Notes under the pieces: generated by a model
The model's input: the letters and a program-made list of their open reading frames with translations, nothing else
The model's database searches: none
What the model was told of the DNA's origin: nothing
Source: Spirodela intermedia
Taxonomy: Eukaryota; Streptophyta; Magnoliopsida; Alismatales; Araceae
Reading direction: 5' to 3'
Assembly: GCA_902729315.2 (NCBI GenBank)
Contig: LR746277.1
Coordinates: 1,803,001-1,867,000 of the forward strand
DNA length: 64,000 nucleotides
Shown here: positions 9,001-21,884 of the stretch, piece by piece
How the letters are laid out: each line of letters starts with the position of its first letter
How positions within the stretch are numbered: the first letter of the stretch is position 1
Made by a program: the position numbers and the translations under genes

Positions 9001-12000
9001 GAAATGCAACTTCATGACTACTAGTTTGCTATTCAGCGAGACTTTATTTTATATACTGATCATTAAGCTCTTAAATCAGGAAATAGTCAGACTTTTATTA
9101 ATAGAACGCATGCCAGATGGATCTCTTTGATTCAACATTGCATATGCTCTTAGTAGAAAAACAACATGTTTATTGAATCTGCATGCTAAAATCACAAGAT
9201 TTGATTATTTCGAGGAATTATACCCAGACGACGATAATTTTCTTCAACAATATATGATCTATACATCAGGAAAATCAACTAAAGGTTTTCACCTACAAGA
9301 TGCCTTTTTATACTGTGTATTCCTCGCAGCTCTTTAAAGGAGAAAATACTATGAGAATTAAACTCTTCTGGTTTAGCAGGACACCTTGGGCGAGATAAGA
9401 CCTTAGAGTCAATTGAGGAGCCATATTTCTGGCCTAAGCCAAAGAAAGATGTAGAAAATTTGTTCATAAATTTTCTACATTTTCTACATCAATTACAGAC
9501 CACACATATGAGGTCAGGCAAAGAACCTGTATGCTAAATGGGAGAAAATTAAAAAACTCTTGAAATCTCAGTTTCTTCCTCCAGATTATGAACAAATTTT
9601 ATATCAACAATATCAAAACTGTAGATAAGGGAATAGATCAGTTGCAGATTATGCTGAAAAATTGAATCGTTTATCTTCTCGAATAGACTTGACAGAATCT
9701 GAGTCAGATTATGATTTCAAGATTTACAGTCATTTTTCAAGCTTAGTGACATTGTAATATGCCTACAGAGCGTGCGGAAGCCTTATTAGAGAAAGGAAAA
9801 ACCAGAATTCTAAATTTAAGAAGTCAGAATTCAACTCTTCAGTTAGAAAGAGGAAGATGTACTGTTTTTTCTTCTACACCACATAATGGAGGACTGAATC
9901 AAAGTTCTGTCAGAACAAGTGGAGCAAACCCCTCTGCCGATGCCTCTACTAACAAGAATCCTTTACTCCTAATGTCATTCCTAAATGCTACAGGTGTGGA
10001 GAAAGTGGACACAAATCAAATATCTGTCCTAAACGTGGCACAGTAAACCTTGCAAATTCAATTGAAGGGGAAACAGAACAAGCATAACCAGAAATTTCAG
10101 GCTAGGTAGAAGAAAATTTTAATTAATTTGATACCTGAAATGCACTGTCACATTCACTTGTAGTCAGGAGATTGGTGGATGTCACCATAATATTTTCAGA
10201 ACATGGTGTGCTATGAATTCTAAGGTATGTGATATAATCATTGAAAGTGACAGTAGTGAGAGCATTGTCTCTTCTGTGATATAATCATTAAAAAATTAAG
10301 TTTGCAAATAAGCCCAACAACGTCATCCATATCGAATTGGTTGCATCAAGAAGGAAACAGAAACTAAATTTTTCACAAACCTGTGTAATCAAATTTTCAA
10401 TTGGCAAAACATATTCTGATAAAGTACAATTTGATGTTGTTGACATTGATCCTTGCCACATGAAATTAAACAGGCCATGGCAGTTTGACGCTACACACCG
10501 TGGCAAGGAATCACTCACTTTGCAATCAAGCGACGCCCACACCAGTAGAGTTGATCACAACTCGTTCAAGCCATTCCCTCCTTAGTTTCTGCTGAGACAA
10601 GTTCTTCCTTTGGTCAAGCATTTGATTTGTGACCTTATTCATTAGATCCGTAACATTTTAGAATAGATCCACTTGATTTGATACATAGAGATTCCTTTGA
10701 GAGGAACTTCAGCCACCAGGAATAGATCCACTTGGTCTTGGCACAGAAGATCATGAAGCATGAAGGTAAAAAAGGATGAACCTTTCCAGCATCATAATAC
10801 TTTCAGAGCAAAATGCACTGTTGATGGAAAGATTTAAGATGTGATTATTGATTCTGACAGTAGTGAAAATCTTAGTCCTTTGAGCAAACCAAAATTGGGG
10901 CTAAAAACTGAAAAACATCCGCATCATTTAGAATTGGGTGAAGATAAATTTCAAAGGGAAAAGTTTATTTTGACGAAATGAGCTATCATGTTGTTGTGAC
11001 GACTGCCTGTCATCTAAATTTCATTTAGATGCAACTTTACTGGGCAAAAATAGTCATTATATTTTTTTTACAAAAATAGTGAAAAGTTTTTTTACGCCCA
11101 CTAAAAAAATAAATTATTCAGCACAGTTAATGAAAAAAGAGTAAGAAATAACGATTTACAAAAGAGGAACTTTGTAATACATGAAAAGAAATTTTTTGAA
11201 TTATTTATGCTGGTTTAAAACGAGAATGATTCTTGGAGAGGGTTTGCAACATTTACCAGATTATAGAATGATCCCTGAAGATTTTGCATGAGCAACTTAG
11301 AAAGTGGTTACAGAAACGATTAATTCGTGAGAGTTGTTCCATTCATTACCTGGACGAATGATGCAACGCAAACCCTGAAGCCCACTACTGAAGAACCTGG
11401 AGGCCAGTATTGATGCACCCTAGAGCCTATTACTGTTGCAACTTGAAGCCCATTGTATTTTTCTTATTTTTCAGATTTCAATTCAATCCAAATTTCATCT
11501 GATATTCAAATTTCTGAGAAAAACTTGTGTTAAATTAAGATTTATTTCAAATTGAAATCCTTGCGCCTAAATAAACACTCTTTAGCCTATTTAAAGGAAC
11601 CCCCTTGTAGCCCTGGAACATATTACCATCTTTTGAATACAATTTCGTGAGTTTTTTTTCTTTTGAAGTTCCCTCCTTCTGCTGGTTGACTCCAGCATCC
11701 CTGTGACTTAGGGGGTCTGCTCTTGATTCTGTGGATTCACAATCACCCTCTTGTGGACTTAAGGGAACTGTCCTCCTCACTGTGTGGATTCAGAGAGAAA
11801 GGACAACCATTAGAGCACGTTTTTCGGGGATCTTGACGTGTCTTCAACCTCCACAACATCAAAGTTGATCACAACGCCTTCAAACCATTGCCTCTTAGTG
11901 TTCTGCTGCGTCAAGTGGTATGAGAGCTAGGTTAGTGTTCCGGATTTAGATTCACAAGATGTCATGAGGTAAAGGGATTCACATCAACCACAATGCAAGT

Positions 12001-12028
12001 TCTAAGGTATGGCTTATTTCGAAATTAG
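6015..12028 (+). mobile_element. Array unit 2
   Basis: Full-length second copy. The only difference I noticed from unit 1 is G at 11715 (A at 5701), inside the LTR. Main parts: gag A 6038-6427, inverted gag C 7214-7847, RT 8702-9039, RNase H to integrase 9045-9484, gag B with zinc knuckle 9544-10074, protease 10330-10525, LTR about 11359-11913, primer site 11916-11927. Confidence 0.95.
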
Positions 12029-15000
12029 ATTTTATTAATTTCAAGATTCATATGCAACAAAAACTTGAAGATTTGAATGATACTTTAAAGCAAATCTTAG
12101 CATGAATCTCTGCAATTGAATGTGTATCTTGTGGTCAAACTGGTAAAAAAATAAATAAATTCTGTAACCTGTCACAGAAAAACTTATCCAACGATACAAC
12201 AAGCCCAAAAAGTAGATCTGATTGCGATGATTGCAGAGGTTTTTTTAAAAAAATGATTTCCGAAACAGTGAAAGATCAAGATCAAGTACAATTCACCGGT
12301 GAAAGATCAGAGAAATATCAAGTTCAAAGATTTCTTCCACCTGATTATGAGCAGGTTTTATATGACTAATATCAAAGTTGTAAACAGTGAAGTAGACTTG
12401 TCAGAGAATATGCTGGGGAAGTTTATACACTTTCTTAAAAGTCGATTTGAATAAATCTTAATCTTATATGATCTCTATTTTTAAAAGTGCTGAAACTTTA
12501 TTGGAGAATTGCTTGAACGAGTTGTGATCAACTGTAATGTGGTGGTGGTTGAAGACACGCCTTGAATCCTTGAAAAACATCCTCCAGTGGTTGTCGCTTC
12601 GCTCTGAATCCACAGCTTGAAGAGCACAGGTCGCTTGAACAGAGTTCCCTGAGTCCACCAGCAGAAGGAGAGAACTTAGAGAGAAGAAACTCAAAACATT
12701 GTGCTGGTTGAACAGAGTTTAAAAAGAATTGTATTAGAGCTAGGATAATTTCTTTCTCATTTGTAAAAAAAATAAATATATATTCCATGTGTAGCGTCAA
12801 CATCCACAACATGACATTGCACTTTATCAGAATAAGTTTTACCAATTGAAAATTTAATTACACACATCTCTGACACTTTAGTTTCCGTTTTCTTCTTGAT
12901 TGTCTGGGGTTCAAAGGCTTGTCTTGAATCCTCAAAATCTGTGCTCCAATGATTGTCCTTTCGCTCTGAATCTACATGGTAAAGAGGACAGGTCCCTTGA
13001 GTCTATAAGGGGTTGATTCTGAATCCACAGAACCAAGAACAGGTTCCCTGAGTCCACAGGGGTACTGGAATCCACTAGCAAAAGGAGAGAACTTCAAGAG
13101 AAGTAAACTCACGAAATTGTATTGAAAAAAGATACTATGCCTATGGGGCTTCAGCACGTACTAAACCCATTAGCATTAAGCTTGAAAAATAAAAGTAAAG
13201 CTACTTTATCTTTAATTATCTATTTATGACCACCATTGAACCTTCAAATCATCTTCAGCATAATCAGAAAGTGATTTATTTGCCAGTCTGTAGTTTTCAT
13301 ACTATTGATATAAAATTTGTTCATAATCTGGGGGAAGAAAATGAGATTTCAAGAGTTTCTTCATTTTCTCCCATTATTGTACAGGTTCTTTATCAAACCT
13401 TGCAAATGATCCTACCATACAGAGGCTCCACCACAGTTTATAAGTCAATAACTTTACTTATTTTTCATCGAAAAATTTCATATACTCAAACACTCAATGT
13501 ACTTCAACTAACCAATCTAAGAACTCTTCAACCTTCAAATGGCTATTCAACAATAATAAGTCAATCTTCATATAGAAATCTCAAAAATTATCTTAAAAAA
13601 CCTACTACAAATGTACAATGAGTATCTGATGAAGATTTAACATAAATGACTTTTTCAAGAAGTCTGATTTCATTATCTCTAGGAGAATGTGAATGACTCC
13701 CTGATGTACTCATTCTTGCCAAAAAGTTGTTTTAAACTTTCACTAACATCATCAAATTTTTGATCTATTCAATCTTAAAATACAATAACATTTCATGTTC
13801 AAATAGGAAAAACCTCATGTAAATCATCACCACCAGTATGAGTAGATTTACCTCGTGACATTTGTGAACTTGAATTGAAACGTTGACTTGCTATGATACC
13901 AACTGACGCAGTAATAATGCAGAAAATAAATAAAATTTGGGCTAGAATCTACAAAACTTAAATCTTAGGGAAGAAATCAGCCTCTGAATCCACAGATTTG
14001 GAGTCTTCAACCCTTGAATCTACAAGGGGTTGCATGTATCCAAAAGCAAGAGGAGAAAGATACAATACGTAACAGTGATTCAACTAAAAAGCTAAGAAGT
14101 CGGGTTATAATGGGGCCCACTTAGGAAAGAGGTTGAGTGCTTCTAAAAGATGATCTTGATAGATCCTAGGGACAAAGTCTGACTAAATCTTAAATGACTT
14201 AAAACATTCTCTGACAGATTGAGATTTTGGAGACATCCTGAAATTACTTGAAACAGACTCTGACAGGTAGACATACTGAACAAATCTTAGGTAGAAACTT
14301 TGACGGTCTTAGATCCCAAGTACATGTACAGTTTGAACAAATCTTAGGTAGCCACTCTAATAGTCATAGATCTTGAACAGATTGTAGGTACAGTTTGAAC
14401 CACAATAAGTCTCTTCTAGAAGGAAAGAGATAGAAAATACCGTTTAGAAGTGAAAAGACATAATGTAAAAAATAAATATTACTTTTCGGACCTCTCGCCC
14501 GCTGATGACATATTTGGGCTCCTTTTTTAGCACTTTTCATTTATGGCCTAAATTTAAGATAAGTGGGCCCAAATTCAAAGTTGAGAATTCAACTTGTGTC
14601 TTGGACTACATAAAAAAAATCTAAATTTAGCACTTGTGTCTGTCGACAGTATAAATCCTAAATTCCACGCCTAGATGACATGTTGATATGCTTTGTGGTT
14701 CTAATTTTTTTTTCAAAAGTTGATTTAACCAGCAGATATCATCAAATCCAAATTCAGTCAGGAGATAACTGGAAGTCTGCCTTTAAAACTATAGCAGGTC
14801 TTTGTGAATAGTTGGTCATGCTTTTTCAATTATCAAATGCCCCCAGTACCTTTATAAGAATTATGAATTAGGTTCTGAAACCTTTTATTGCTAAATATGT
14901 TGTCGTTTATTTCGATGAAATTCTTGTTTACAATCCTACGGAAGATGACCATATGAAATAACTCAGATCAATGTTCAAAGTGTTACAACAAAATACATTA

Positions 15001-18000
15001 TTGATTAACTTGAAGAAATGCAACTTCATGACTACTAGTTTGCTATTCAGCGAGACTTTATTTTATATACTGATCATTAAGCTCTTAAATCAGGAAATAG
15101 TCAGACTTTTATTAATAGAACGCATGCCAGATGGATCTCTTTGATTCAACATTGCATATGCTCTTAGTAGAAAAACAACATGTTTATTGAATCTGCATGC
15201 TAAAATCACAAGATTTGATTATTTCGAGGAATTATACCCAGACGACGATAATTTTCTTCAACAATATATGATCTATACATCAGGAAAATCAACTAAAGGT
15301 TTTCACCTACAAGATGCCTTTTTATACTGTGTATTCCTCGCAGCTCTTTAAAGGAGAAAATACTATGAGAATTAAACTCTTCTGGTTTAGCAGGACACCT
15401 TGGGCGAGATAAGACCTTAGAGTCAATTGAGGAGCCATATTTCTGGCCTAAGCCAAAGAAAGATGTAGAAAATTTGTTCATAAATTTTCTACATTTTCTA
15501 CATCAATTACAGACCACACATATGAGGTCAGGCAAAGAACCTGTATGCTAAATGGGAGAAAATTAAAAAACTCTTGAAATCTCAGTTTCTTCCTCCAGAT
15601 TATGAACAAATTTTATATCAACAATATCAAAACTGTAGATAAGGGAATAGATCAGTTGCAGATTATGCTGAAAAATTGAATCGTTTATCTTCTCGAATAG
15701 ACTTGACAGAATCTGAGTCAGATTATGATTTCAAGATTTACAGTCATTTTTCAAGCTTAGTGACATTGTAATATGCCTACAGAGCGTGCGGAAGCCTTAT
15801 TAGAGAAAGGAAAAACCAGAATTCTAAATTTAAGAAGTCAGAATTCAACTCTTCAGTTAGAAAGAGGAAGATGTACTGTTTTTTCTTCTACACCACATAA
15901 TGGAGGACTGAATCAAAGTTCTGTCAGAACAAGTGGAGCAAACCCCTCTGCCGATGCCTCTACTAACAAGAATCCTTTACTCCTAATGTCATTCCTAAAT
16001 GCTACAGGTGTGGAGAAAGTGGACACAAATCAAATATCTGTCCTAAACGTGGCACAGTAAACCTTGCAAATTCAATTGAAGGGGAAACAGAACAAGCATA
16101 ACCAGAAATTTCAGGCTAGGTAGAAGAAAATTTTAATTAATTTGATACCTGAAATGCACTGTCACATTCACTTGTAGTCAGGAGATTGGTGGATGTCACC
16201 ATAATATTTTCAGAACATGGTGTGCTATGAATTCTAAGGTATGTGATATAATCATTGAAAGTGACAGTAGTGAGAGCATTGTCTCTTCTGTGATATAATC
16301 ATTAAAAAATTAAGTTTGCAAATAAGCCCAACAACGTCATCCATATCGAATTGGTTGCATCAAGAAGGAAACAGAAACTAAATTTTTCACAAACCTGTGT
16401 AATCAAATTTTCAATTGGCAAAACATATTCTGATAAAGTACAATTTGATGTTGTTGACATTGATCCTTGCCACATGAAATTAAACAGGCCATGGCAGTTT
16501 GACGCTACACACCGTGGCAAGGAATCACTCACTTTGCAATCAAGCGACGCCCACACCAGTAGAGTTGATCACAACTCGTTCAAGCCATTCCCTCCTTAGT
16601 TTCTGCTGAGACAAGTTCTTCCTTTGGTCAAGCATTTGATTTGTGACCTTATTCATTAGATCCGTAACATTTTAGAATAGATCCACTTGATTTGATACAT
16701 AGAGATTCCTTTGAGAGGAACTTCAGCCACCAGGAATAGATCCACTTGGTCTTGGCACAGAAGATCATGAAGCATGAAGGTAAAAAAGGATGAACCTTTC
16801 CAGCATCATAATACTTTCAGAGCAAAATGCACTGTTGATGGAAAGATTTAAGATGTGATTATTGATTCTGACAGTAGTGAAAATCTTAGTCCTTTGAGCA
16901 AACCAAAATTGGGGCTAAAAACTGAAAAACATCCGCATCATTTAGAATTGGGTGAAGATAAATTTCAAAGGGAAAAGTTTATTTTGACGAAATGAGCTAT
17001 CATGTTGTTGTGACGACTGCCTGTCATCTAAATTTCATTTAGATGCAACTTTACTGGGCAAAAATAGTCATTATATTTTTTTTACAAAAATAGTGAAAAG
17101 TTTTTTTACGCCCACTAAAAAAATAAATTATTCAGCACAGTTAATGAAAAAAGAGTAAGAAATAACGATTTACAAAAGAGGAACTTTGTAATACATGAAA
17201 AGAAATTTTTTGAATTATTTATGCTGGTTTAAAACGAGAATGATTCTTGGAGAGGGTTTGCAACATTTACCAGATTATAGAATGATCCCTGAAGATTTTG
17301 CATGAGCAACTTAGAAAGTGGTTACAGAAACGATTAATTCGTGAGAGTTGTTCCATTCATTACCTGGACGAATGATGCAACGCAAACCCTGAAGCCCACT
17401 ACTGAAGAACCTGGAGGCCAGTATTGATGCACCCTAGAGCCTATTACTGTTGCAACTTGAAGCCCATTGTATTTTTCTTATTTTTCAGATTTCAATTCAA
17501 TCCAAATTTCATCTGATATTCAAATTTCTGAGAAAAACTTGTGTTAAATTAAGATTTATTTCAAATTGAAATCCTTGCGCCTAAATAAACACTCTTTAGC
17601 CTATTTAAAGGAACCCCCTTGTAGCCCTGGAACATATTACCATCTTTTGAATACAATTTCGTGAGTTTTTTTTCTTTTGAAGTTCCCTCCTTCTGCTGGT
17701 TGACTCCAGCATCCCTGTGACTTAGGGGATCTGCTCTTGATTCTGTGGATTCACAATCACCCTCTTGTGGACTTAAGGGAACTGTCCTCCTCACTGTGTG
17801 GATTCAGAGAGAAAGGACAACCATTAGAGCACGTTTTTCGGGGATCTTGACGTGTCTTCAACCTCCACAACATCAAAGTTGATCACAACGCCTTCAAACC
17901 ATTGCCTCTTAGTGTTCTGCTGCGTCAAGTGGTATGAGAGCTAGGTTAGTGTTCCGGATTTAGATTCACAAGATGTCATGAGGTAAAGGGATTCACATCA

Positions 18001-18042
18001 ACCACAATGCAAGTTCTAAGGTATGGCTTATTTCGAAATTAG
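12029..18042 (+). mobile_element. Array unit 3
   Basis: Full-length third copy. It differs at 12995 (C, against T at 967), inside an inverted LTR fragment. Main parts: gag A 12052-12441, inverted gag C 13228-13861, RT 14716-15053, RNase H to integrase 15059-15498, gag B 15558-16088, protease 16344-16539, LTR about 17373-17927, primer site 17930-17941. Confidence 0.95.
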
Positions 18043-21000
18043 ATTTTATTAATTTCAAGATTCATATGCAACAAAAACTTGAAGATTTGAATGATACTTT
18101 AAAGCAAATCTTAGCATGAATCTCTGCAATTGAATGTGTATCTTGTGGTCAAACTGGTAAAAAAATAAATAAATTCTGTAACCTGTCACAGAAAAACTTA
18201 TCCAACGATACAACAAGCCCAAAAAGTAGATCTGATTGCGATGATTGCAGAGGTTTTTTTAAAAAAATGATTTCCGAAACAGTGAAAGATCAAGATCAAG
18301 TACAATTCACCGGTGAAAGATCAGAGAAATATCAAGTTCAAAGATTTCTTCCACCTGATTATGAGCAGGTTTTATATGACTAATATCAAAGTTGTAAACA
18401 GTGAAGTAGACTTGTCAGAGAATATGCTGGGGAAGTTTATACACTTTCTTAAAAGTCGATTTGAATAAATCTTAATCTTATATGATCTCTATTTTTAAAA
18501 GTGCTGAAACTTTATTGGAGAATTGCTTGAACGAGTTGTGATCAACTGTAATGTGGTGGTGGTTGAAGACACGCCTTGAATCCTTGAAAAACATCCTCCA
18601 GTGGTTGTCGCTTCGCTCTGAATCCACAGCTTGAAGAGCACAGGTCGCTTGAACAGAGTTCCCTGAGTCCACCAGCAGAAGGAGAGAACTTAGAGAGAAG
18701 AAACTCAAAACATTGTGCTGGTTGAACAGAGTTTAAAAAGAATTGTATTAGAGCTAGGATAATTTCTTTCTCATTTGTAAAAAAAATAAATATATATTCC
18801 ATGTGTAGCGTCAACATCCACAACATGACATTGCACTTTATCAGAATAAGTTTTACCAATTGAAAATTTAATTACACACATCTCTGACACTTTAGTTTCC
18901 GTTTTCTTCTTGATTGTCTGGGGTTCAAAGGCTTGTCTTGAATCCTCAAAATCTGTGCTCCAATGATTGTCCTTTCGCTCTGAATCTACATGGTAAAGAG
19001 GACAGGTCTCTTGAGTCTATAAGGGGTTGATTCTGAATCCACAGAACCAAGAACAGGTTCCCTGAGTCCACAGGGGTACTGGAATCCACTAGCAAAAGGA
19101 GAGAACTTCAAGAGAAGTAAACTCACGAAATTGTATTGAAAAAAGATACTATGCCTATGGGGCTTCAGCACGTACTAAACCCATTAGCATTAAGCTTGAA
19201 AAATAAAAGTAAAGCTACTTTATCTTTAATTATCTATTTATGACCACCATTGAACCTTCAAATCATCTTCAGCATAATCAGAAAGTGATTTATTTGCCAG
19301 TCTGTAGTTTTCATACTATTGATATAAAATTTGTTCATAATCTGGGGGAAGAAAATGAGATTTCAAGAGTTTCTTCATTTTCTCCCATTATTGTACAGGT
19401 TCTTTATCAAACCTTGCAAATGATCCTACCATACAGAGGCTCCACCACAGTTTATAAGTCAATAACTTTACTTATTTTTCATCGAAAAATTTCATATACT
19501 CAAACACTCAATGTACTTCAACTAACCAATCTAAGAACTCTTCAACCTTCAAATGGCTATTCAACAATAATAAGTCAATCTTCATATAGAAATCTCAAAA
19601 ATTATCTTAAAAAACCTACTACAAATGTACAATGAGTATCTGATGAAGATTTAACATAAATGACTTTTTCAAGAAGTCTGATTTCATTATCTCTAGGAGA
19701 ATGTGAATGACTCCCTGATGTACTCATTCTTGCCAAAAAGTTGTTTTAAACTTTCACTAACATCATCAAATTTTTGATCTATTCAATCTTAAAATACAAT
19801 AACATTTCATGTTCAAATAGGAAAAACCTCATGTAAATCATCACCACCAGTATGAGTAGATTTACCTCGTGACATTTGTGAACTTGAATTGAAACGTTGA
19901 CTTGCTATGATACCAACTGACGCAGTAATAATGCAGAAAATAAATAAAATTTGGGCTAGAATCTACAAAACTTAAATCTTAGGGAAGAAATCAGCCTCTG
20001 AATCCACAGATTTGGAGTCTTCAACCCTTGAATCTACAAGGGGTTGCATGTATCCAAAAGCAAGAGGAGAAAGATACAATACGTAACAGTGATTCAACTA
20101 AAAAGCTAAGAAGTCGGGTTATAATGGGGCCCACTTAGGAAAGAGGTTGAGTGCTTCTAAAAGATGATCTTGATAGATCCTAGGGACAAAGTCTGACTAA
20201 ATCTTAAATGACTTAAAACATTCTCTGACAGATTGAGATTTTGGAGACATCCTGAAATTACTTGAAACAGACTCTGACAGGTAGACATACTGAACAAATC
20301 TTAGGTAGAAACTTTGACGGTCTTAGATCCCAAGTACATGTACAGTTTGAACAAATCTTAGGTAGCCACTCTAATAGTCATAGATCTTGAACAGATTGTA
20401 GGTACAGTTTGAACCACAATAAGTCTCTTCTAGAAGGAAAGAGATAGAAAATACCGTTTAGAAGTGAAAAGACATAATGTAAAAAATAAATATTACTTTT
20501 CGGACCTCTCGCCCGCTGATGACATATTTGGGCTCCTTTTTTAGCACTTTTCATTTATGGCCTAAATTTAAGATAAGTGGGCCCAAATTCAAAGTTGAGA
20601 ATTCAACTTGTGTCTTGGACTACATAAAAAAAATCTAAATTTAGCACTTGTGTCTGTCGACAGTATAAATCCTAAATTCCACGCCTAGATGACATGTTGA
20701 TATGCTTTGTGGTTCTAATTTTTTTTTCAAAAGTTGATTTAACCAGCAGATATCATCAAATCCAAATTCAGTCAGGAGATAACTGGAAGTCTGCCTTTAA
20801 AACTATAGCAGGTCTTTGTGAATAGTTGGTCATGCTTTTTCAATTATCAAATGCCCCCAGTACCTTTATAAGAATTATGAATTAGGTTCTGAAACCTTTT
20901 ATTGCTAAATATGTTGTCGTTTATTTCGATGAAATTCTTGTTTACAATCCTACGGAAGATGACCATATGAAATAACTCAGATCAATGTTCAAAGTGTTAC

Positions 21001-21884
21001 AACAAAATACATTATTGATTAACTTGAAGAAATGCAACTTCATGACTACTAGTTTGCTATTCAGCGAGACTTTATTTTATATACTGATCATTAAGCTCTT
21101 AAATCAGGAAATAGTCAGACTTTTATTAATAGAACGCATGCCAGATGGATCTCTTTGATTCAACATTGCATATGCTCTTAGTAGAAAAACAACATGTTTA
21201 TTGAATCTGCATGCTAAAATCACAAGATTTGATTATTTCGAGGAATTATACCCAGACGACGATAATTTTCTTCAACAATATATGATCTATACATCAGGAA
21301 AATCAACTAAAGGTTTTCACCTACAAGATGCCTTTTTATACTGTGTATTCCTCGCAGCTCTTTAAAGGAGAAAATACTATGAGAATTAAACTCTTCTGGT
21401 TTAGCAGGACACCTTGGGCGAGATAAGACCTTAGAGTCAATTGAGGAGCCATATTTCTGGCCTAAGCCAAAGAAAGATGTAGAAAATTTGTTCATAAATT
21501 TTCTACATTTTCTACATCAATTACAGACCACACATATGAGGTCAGGCAAAGAACCTGTATGCTAAATGGGAGAAAATTAAAAAACTCTTGAAATCTCAGT
21601 TTCTTCCTCCAGATTATGAACAAATTTTATATCAACAATATCAAAACTGTAGATAAGGGAATAGATCAGTTGCAGATTATGCTGAAAAATTGAATCGTTT
21701 ATCTTCTCGAATAGACTTGACAGAATCCGAGTCAGATTATGATTTCAAGATTTACAGTCATTTTTCAAGCTTAGTGACATTGTAATATGCCTACAGAGCG
21801 TGCGGAAGCCTTATTAGAGAAAGGAAAAACCAGAATTCTAAATTTAAGAAGTCAGAATTCAACTCTTCAGTTAGAAAGAGGAAG
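18043..21884 (+). mobile_element. Array unit 4, truncated in gag fragment B
   Basis: Partial last copy of about 3842 bp. It follows unit 1 until the codons just after the basic stretch of gag fragment B, then diverges at about 21884, where a repeated gaggaagaggaag purine tract replaces the expected continuation. It has C at 21728 where the other copies have T. It lacks the zinc knuckle, plus-strand protease, LTR and primer site of a complete unit. Confidence 0.93.

Larger units (their letters stand above)
1..21884. repeat. Tandem array, 6014-bp unit, about 3.64 copies
   Basis: The sequence repeats with a period of exactly 6014 bp: the first bases recur at 6015, 12029 and 18043, and every open frame in the first unit recurs at +6014, +12028 and, up to the truncation, +18042. 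Copies are 1-6014, 6015-12028, 12029-18042 and a partial 18043-21884. I noticed only three substitutions: 11715 is G where other copies have A, 12995 is C where others have T, and 21728 is C where others have T. No indel is needed, because the spacing stays constant. The content is a scrambled Ty3/gypsy mosaic (separate entries). The left edge is cut by the window, so the true copy number is unknown. Very recent duplication, ongoing homogenisation or an assembly artefact would all look like this. Confidence 0.97.

Noticed and set aside
1-21884. CRISPR-like or short satellite array
   Set aside because: The repeat unit is 6 kb and consists of retroelement parts, with no short direct repeats separated by unique spacers.
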